This document shows, piece after piece, positions 38,643 to 43,705 of a DNA stretch of 43,705 bases (position 1 is its first letter; every line of letters begins with the position of its first letter). Both the position numbers and the translations under genes were made by a program. The stretch is from a bacterium. GTDB lineage: Bacteria; Patescibacteriota; Minisyncoccia; UBA6257; GWB1-50-10. The stretch spans positions 1 through 43,705 of the forward strand of contig DAIDAY010000005.1 in assembly GCA_027310365.1 (NCBI GenBank), in the 5' to 3' direction. The notes beneath the pieces are model-generated. The model had not been told where the DNA came from. It saw nothing but the letters and a program-made list of their open reading frames with translations, and did no database searches.

Positions 38643-39197
38643 ATGTCTAAAATAGGAAAACAATCCATAACGATGCCCGACGACGTGACCGTAACCGTGA
38701 ATGACGGCGTCGTGACGGTAAAAGGCGGGAAAAACGAGCTCAAAGTTCCAGTCCTTCGCGGCGTCATCGTTTCTCTGAATGGCAAAACCGTTACGATTTC
38801 CCTTGGCGCGAAAACCAAGCAGGCAAGAAGCAGTTGGGGAACCATGCGAGCGCTTATCCAGAACGCTGTTACGGGAGTCGTCAAGGAATTCGAGAAAACT
38901 CTCATTTTGGAAGGCGTCGGCTATCGCGTTCAGAAAGAAGGCGATAATCTTAATCTGAATATCGGTTTTTCGCACCCGATAAAATACTTGGCGCCGGAAG
39001 GCATCGCGTTCGAAGTGGATAAGAACTCCAGGGTGAAAATCAAGGGAGCCGACAAAGCGCTCGTGGGAAGAGTGGCGGCGGAAATCCGAAAGATAAAAGA
39101 ACCGGAACCGTATAAGGGGAAGGGATTTCATTATGATACCGAAATTGTAAGGAGGAAAGCGGGCAAGAAAGCGGCGACAACCGCCTCCGCAAGCTAA
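38643..39197 (+). CDS. rplF: Ribosomal protein uL6
   Basis: MSKIGKQSITMPDDV...EPEPYKGKGFHYDTEIVRRKAGK. Confidence 0.93.
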   Translation: MSKIGKQSITMPDDVTVTVNDGVVTVKGGKNELKVPVLRGVIVSLNGKTVTISLGAKTKQARSSWGTMRALIQNAVTGVVKEFEKTLILEGVGYRVQKEGDNLNLNIGFSHPIKYLAPEGIAFEVDKNSRVKIKGADKALVGRVAAEIRKIKEPEPYKGKGFHYDTEIVRRKAGKKAATTASAS

Positions 39198-39200
39198 AAA

Positions 39201-39614
39201 ATGAGGAAAGTGAAATCAGCCAATAGGAAAGCGAAGAGAAGAGCGCGGCGCGTACGCGTCAAGTTGCGAGCGACCTCATCGAAGCCGCGGCTTTCCGTTT
39301 TGAGAAGCAATAAACACATCCATGCACAAATCATCGATGACGCGAAGGGCAAAACGCTCGCGGCCGCTTCATCGCTTGAAATCGCTGGAAAGAAGAAAAC
39401 GACGAAAACCGGCGCGGCGAAGATGGTCGGCGAAGCGCTCGCCAAAAAAGCCATCGCGCTCGGCATCAAAGAAGTGGTTTTCGACAAGGGCAAGTATAAA
39501 TATCACGGTCGCATTAAAGCTTTGGCAGACGGAACGAGGGAAAACGGCTTGCAGTTCTCATCCCATGAATCTCGTGAGAAATCGCGTACGCGCATCAAAG
39601 GAATAAAACAATGA
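39201..39614 (+). CDS. rplR: Ribosomal protein uL18
   Basis: [30 protein letters not shown]...[28 protein letters not shown]. Confidence 0.93.
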   Translation: MRKVKSANRKAKRRARRVRVKLRATSSKPRLSVLRSNKHIHAQIIDDAKGKTLAAASSLEIAGKKKTTKTGAAKMVGEALAKKAIALGIKEVVFDKGKYKYHGRIKALADGTRENGLQFSSHESREKSRTRIKGIKQ

Positions 39615-39662
39615 ATAAATCATCAATGAAAATGGTCAAAAACAATAAACGCAAAGCGCAGG

Positions 39663-40202
39663 GTGCGTATGCGTGCCACTTCTAACGAGATGAATCCACG
39701 ACAATCACACGGCAGTCCGCGTTTCGCGAAGCCGAAAAGCGAGTACCAGGAAAAAGTTATCGAAATCAAACGGGTGACCAGAGTCATGGCCGGCGGGAAA
39801 AGGATGAGCTTTCGGGCGACGTTGGTTTTAGGCGACAAGAAGGGAAAAGTGGGACTCGGCATCGGCAAGGGCCTCGATGTTGCTGCGTCGGTTGAAAAAG
39901 CAAAACGACAGGCGCAAAAAAATCTCATTACGGTCAACCTGAAAGAAGAAAGGACTATCCCGCATGAAATCGATGAAAAATACAGCGCCGCAAGAATACG
40001 GATCAAACCCGCCAAAAAGAACCACGGGCTCATTGCCGGCGGATCCGTCCGCACGGTTCTCGAACTTGCCGGCGTGAAAGACGTCTCGGCAAAAATTCTC
40101 GGCCGGACGACGAACAAATTGACGAATGCCATGGCGACCATCAGGGCACTCAAGCGATTTAACGGAGAAAAAACCAAAACCGATGAGCATGCAACTACAT
40201 GA
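39663..40202 (+). CDS. rpsE: Ribosomal protein uS5
   Basis: EIKRVTRVMAGGKRMSFRATLVLGDKKGKVGLGIGKG. Confidence 0.94.
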   Translation: MRMRATSNEMNPRQSHGSPRFAKPKSEYQEKVIEIKRVTRVMAGGKRMSFRATLVLGDKKGKVGLGIGKGLDVAASVEKAKRQAQKNLITVNLKEERTIPHEIDEKYSAARIRIKPAKKNHGLIAGGSVRTVLELAGVKDVSAKILGRTTNKLTNAMATIRALKRFNGEKTKTDEHATT

Positions 40203-40608
40203 ACTGCGGCCCGCGCATCGCGGCAAAAAAATAAAGAGGGTAGGCAGGGGAGGGAAACGTGGTACAACTTCCGGGAAGGGCCAAAAAGGACAGCGGGCCC
40301 GTGCCGGGCACCGCATCAGGCCCGCAGAGCGGGATATGATCCAGCGAATCCCGAAACTTCGGGGTGTCAAGAATATCTCGCTGAAAAAGGCTGCCGCGGT
40401 GGTCAAGACGAGTGACCTTAAAAAAATCGCCGAAAACCAGAAGATTTCTCCGGAAATACTCGTCAAAAAAGGTATAATAAAAAGCAGGAAGGAACCCGTG
40501 AAAATCCTTTTCGATGAGAATCCCGAAGGATCTTTCGAGATTCAGGGCATTAAACTCTCGGCAAAAGCCAAGGAAGCTGTGGAGCGGGCGGGAGGTAAAA
40601 TGCTCTAA
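40183..40608 (+). CDS. rplO: Ribosomal protein uL15
   Basis: MSMQLHELRPAHRGKKIKRVGRGGKRGTTSGKGQKGQRARAG. Confidence 0.94.
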   Translation: MSMQLHELRPAHRGKKIKRVGRGGKRGTTSGKGQKGQRARAGHRIRPAERDMIQRIPKLRGVKNISLKKAAAVVKTSDLKKIAENQKISPEILVKKGIIKSRKEPVKILFDENPEGSFEIQGIKLSAKAKEAVERAGGKML

Positions 40609-40725
40609 CGTCAATGCATCCCGCGAGAAACCACAAACTTATGCAGAAAATAACTACGAACGAAGTTGCATCGACCTCATGTCGTAGGCGGTCGCTTCTA
40701 AAAAAGGCGTTTTGTTTCCAACGGG

Positions 40726-41997
40726 ATGAATAAATTTCTCCAAATTTTTAAAATTCCGGACCTCAGGAAAAAGGTCTTGAGTGTTCTCTTTTTGCTTTTT
40801 GTTTTTCGTCTCTTCGCGGCGATCCCGATTCCCGGCATTAATGTTTCCCAACTCCAGCAATTCTTGTCTTCCAACCAGCTTTTTGGATTCCTTAATATCT
40901 TTTCCGGCGGCGGCATCTCGAATCTTTCCATCATGATGCTCGGCGTCGGCCCCTACATCACGGCGACCATCATCATGCAGCTTTTGACGATCGTCTTTCC
41001 GCAACTCAAGAAAATCTATTATGAAGAGGGAGCGCAGGGCCAGGCGAAATTCAACAGGATCTCGCGGTACATCACCGTGCCCTTGGCCATGCTTCAGGCC
41101 TACGGTTTTTTGAACCTTCTGACTTCCCAGAAAGTTCTGAGCCCGCTGCCGTTTTCATCACTCATCGCGAACGTTCTCGTCATCACGGCGGGCAGCGTAT
41201 TTCTCATGTGGATCGGCGAACTGATCTCGGAATATAAAATCGGGAACGGCGTTTCTCTCATCATTTTCGCGGGCATCGTGTCGCGCTTGCCGCAGGAAAT
41301 CGGGACGATGTTTTTCAACTACAATCCGGCGATGCTCCCGACGTATCTCGCGTTCGTCATCCTTGCCGTCATCGTCATCGCGGGCGTTACGTTCATCAAC
41401 GAAAGCGAACGGAAGATACCGATATCATACGCAAAACAAGTGCGTGGAATGAAGATGTACGGTGGCGTCTCGACGTATTTGCCGCTCAAAGTAAACCAAG
41501 CGGGCGTCATCCCGATCATTTTCGCGATTTCTCTTCTGCTTTTCCCGCAATTCTTCGCCCAAGCGGCGGCAGTCGTCTCACCGAGCCTTTCGCTTACGCT
41601 CAACGGATGGTCTTCGAGTTTTTTCAATAACATACCGATCTACAGTTTGGTGTACTTCCTGTTAGTCGTCCTCTTTACGTATTTCTATACGGCCATAACT
41701 TTCGATCCCGAGGAAATCTCCAAAAATCTTCAGCGGAGCGGTGGATTTATTCCGGGCATCCGACCGGGCGAAGCGACCGCCGAAACGATAACGAAGACGA
41801 TTCATCGCATAACGTTTTGGGGAGCCTTGTTCCTGGGCTTTGTCGCGATACTGCCGAACCTGACGCAGATGGCGACCGGTATCGCTTCCTTGACGATCGG
41901 CGGCACGGCGCTCCTCATCATTGTTGCCGTGGCGCTCGAGACCATGAAGGCCGTTGAATCTCAACTCACCATCAGGGAATACGAAGGCATCATGTAA
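40726..41997 (+). CDS. secY: Preprotein translocase subunit SecY
   Basis: FRLFAAIPIPGIN, polytopic, QSQLTIREYEGIM-type C-terminus. Confidence 0.96.
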   Translation: MNKFLQIFKIPDLRKKVLSVLFLLFVFRLFAAIPIPGINVSQLQQFLSSNQLFGFLNIFSGGGISNLSIMMLGVGPYITATIIMQLLTIVFPQLKKIYYEEGAQGQAKFNRISRYITVPLAMLQAYGFLNLLTSQKVLSPLPFSSLIANVLVITAGSVFLMWIGELISEYKIGNGVSLIIFAGIVSRLPQEIGTMFFNYNPAMLPTYLAFVILAVIVIAGVTFINESERKIPISYAKQVRGMKMYGGVSTYLPLKVNQAGVIPIIFAISLLLFPQFFAQAAAVVSPSLSLTLNGWSSSFFNNIPIYSLVYFLLVVLFTYFYTAITFDPEEISKNLQRSGGFIPGIRPGEATAETITKTIHRITFWGALFLGFVAILPNLTQMATGIASLTIGGTALLIIVAVALETMKAVESQLTIREYEGIM

Positions 41998-42009
41998 CGT
42001 ATCCAATAC

Positions 42010-42696
42010 ATGAACAAAAGCGCCGTCATCATTTACGGTTCGCCGGGTTCCGGCAAGGGAACGCAAGCCGAACTTCTCGTGAGACAGTACGGCTTTTTCC
42101 ATTTCGATACAGGCCAATACCTCCGTCGGCTTCTGAACGACCCCAAAAACAAGAACAATAAAGAAATGCAGAAAGAAAAGAAATTGAACGATGAGGGAAC
42201 GCTCAACACGCCGACGTTCGTTCTGAAGAGGGTACGCCAAGAAACGCGAAAAATCTCCCGAACGGGATTAAGTGTCGTCTATAGCGGATCGCCGCGGACG
42301 CTTTTTGAAGCGTTCGGCGACGCGAAGCACGAGGGTCTACTCGCTTTACTGAAGGAAGAATATGGGCGCAAGAACGTCTATATCATCGAACTCGTGGTGA
42401 AACCGAACGCCGCCGCAAAGCGGAATGCCGGCCGACTGATGTGTTCCGTGTGCGGTTTGCCAATCCTCGCGGCCTCGAAGGCGAAAACGTGCTCATTTTG
42501 CGGAGCATCGGCGAAAAAAAGAATCGACGATGATCCGAATCTTTTCGCGCACCGCCTCGACCAATACCGTAAACGCACCGTTCCCATCGTTGCGAAAGCG
42601 TTGCAACGAGGATACAAAATTGCAAAAGTGAACGGAGAGCCTGCGCCCTATAAAGTCCACCGGAAAATCGCCGCACTTTTGCGTTTTGACGAATAG
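42010..42696 (+). CDS. adk: Adenylate kinase (zinc-type LID)
   Basis: GSPGSGKGTQAE; CSVCG...CSFCG. Confidence 0.9.
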   Translation: MNKSAVIIYGSPGSGKGTQAELLVRQYGFFHFDTGQYLRRLLNDPKNKNNKEMQKEKKLNDEGTLNTPTFVLKRVRQETRKISRTGLSVVYSGSPRTLFEAFGDAKHEGLLALLKEEYGRKNVYIIELVVKPNAAAKRNAGRLMCSVCGLPILAASKAKTCSFCGASAKKRIDDDPNLFAHRLDQYRKRTVPIVAKALQRGYKIAKVNGEPAPYKVHRKIAALLRFDE

Positions 42697-42699
42697 CGA

Positions 42700-43464
42700 A
42701 TGATTCTCCTCAAAAAAGACAACGACATCGAGGGTCTGCGGAAATCCGGGAAGATTCTGGTGAACATTCTTCTTGCCCTCAAGGGAATGGCCGCCCCAAG
42801 CGTCAATCTCCTGGATTTGGAAAACAAAGCTGGAGAAATGCTGAAAGAGGCCGGGGCTTCGTCCGCATTTCTCAATTATAAACCTGAAGGAGCGGCAAAG
42901 CCGTATTCGGCGGTTGTGTGCGCTTCGTTGAACGATCAAATCGTACATGGCGTTCCGGTTGATCGGGAATTAAAGAACGGCGATATTTTGAAAATAGATT
43001 TTGGGGTGGTTTACGAGGGGTACGTCACGGACGCCGCCGTGACCGTAGGAATAGGAAAGATAAGTGAGGAAGCAAAAAGCCTTATAAGGACGACGGAAGA
43101 AGCCTTAAACGAGGGTTTAGCGGCCGCCAGAGCCTCAAAAGCGCGTACGGGAGACATCGGCTGGGCGATCGAAAATACGGCTGAAAAGAACGGCTTGAGT
43201 GTCGTCGAGGGGCTGACTGGCCACGGTGTCGGGTTCAAACTTCATGAAGACCCCATCGTTTACAACTACGGCAAGAAAGGGGAGGGAATGCTTTTGAAAA
43301 AAGGATTGGTGATTGCCGTCGAGCCGATGCTATCGGCTGGTTCAGCGCAAACCATCCAGGCGAAAGACGACAGCTTTTACACCAAGGATGGATCGCTTTC
43401 GGCTCACTTCGAGAAAACGATCGCCGTGACCGAGAACGGCATCGAAATTCTCACCGCGTTCTAG
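42700..43464 (+). CDS. map: Type I methionine aminopeptidase
   Basis: LKNGDILKIDFGVVYEGYVTDAAVTVGIG; GLTGHGVGFKLHEDP; VIAVEPML. Confidence 0.95.
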   Translation: MILLKKDNDIEGLRKSGKILVNILLALKGMAAPSVNLLDLENKAGEMLKEAGASSAFLNYKPEGAAKPYSAVVCASLNDQIVHGVPVDRELKNGDILKIDFGVVYEGYVTDAAVTVGIGKISEEAKSLIRTTEEALNEGLAAARASKARTGDIGWAIENTAEKNGLSVVEGLTGHGVGFKLHEDPIVYNYGKKGEGMLLKKGLVIAVEPMLSAGSAQTIQAKDDSFYTKDGSLSAHFEKTIAVTENGIEILTAF

Positions 43465-43465
43465 A

Positions 43466-43608
43466 GGAGCAATGACATTACCCTCCCGGCACCGGGCGTT
43501 CAGTGACTCCTGCGGTCACTGCCGCCCTGCGCTCTCGGTTCAAAAACCCTTGCGGGTACCAAGCTTTTGAACCTCCGAGAGCTGCCGCACGGGCAATGTC
43601 ATTGCTCC
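43466..43608. repeat. Structured repeat element, copy B
   Basis: Arms GGAGCAATGACATTACCC/GGGCAATGTCATTGCTCC (17/18); core CCTCCCGGCACCGGGCGTTCAGTGACTCCTGCGGTCACTGCCGCCCTGCGCTCTC; inner stem CTCTCGG-TTCAAAA/TTTTGAA-CC-TCCGAGAG. Confidence 0.8.
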
Positions 43609-43705
43609 CCATACATACACTGCGACTCGTCCCAGGAGACGGTTTAGCCAGAGAGATTTCTTTTCCCCAAGAGATAATCAAACAAAGTGTGATACTGTAT
43701 AACAG

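Noticed and set aside
1-43705. CRISPR arrays, rRNA genes, prophage structural genes, intact IS elements
   Set aside because: Looked for regularly spaced repeats, cas-like, rRNA-like, phage-like and full transposase ORFs; none seen.

Overview
This 43.7 kb window looks like a fragment of a Patescibacteria/CPR (Parcubacteria-like) genome. The inference rests on a half spc operon (uL5-uS14-uS8-uL6-uL18-uS5-uL15-secY-adk-map, with no uL30 gene between uS5 and uL15), small secreted and peptidoglycan-binding proteins, a large putative S-layer-type protein, and O-antigen ligase-type genes. Housekeeping genes include clpB (with a degenerate CIRCE-like site), a HtrA/Deg protease, a SIMPL protein, a cysteine desulfurase, MgtC, a PduO-type adenosyltransferase, DedA, ZnuC/ZnuB-like ABC genes, gpmI, rny, HU, and an ECF sigma/anti-sigma-like operon. 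I see five tRNAs: His, Phe, Pro, Arg and Gly. tRNA-Phe(GAA) is interrupted by a 204-nt ORF-less group I intron whose P1 and P10 pairings can be written out. Other notable signals: (i) a structured ncRNA at 28886-29060 with an extended -10 promoter, UUCG and GAAA tetraloop hairpins and a terminator stem; its 5' part recurs as an exact 127-bp repeat at window position 1; (ii) two copies (about 31.08-31.24 kb and 43.46-43.61 kb) of an element with a ~50-nt conserved core enclosed by different but self-complementary arms; (iii) a small accessory island (wHTH-HATPase-STAS-like protein, 'QAGRD' protein, XRE regulator) beside tRNA-His; (iv) a pseudogene-rich left end (PemK/MazF, heptose biosynthesis genes, four-helix bundle, GIY-YIG) plus a decayed GATase/DUF2000 pair; (v) CCTGCCTGCGCAGGCAGG palindromes, one inside a coding region; (vi) a ~420-nt leader upstream of the S-layer-like gene. 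Everything is from reading the sequence by eye; no searches or folding were run.
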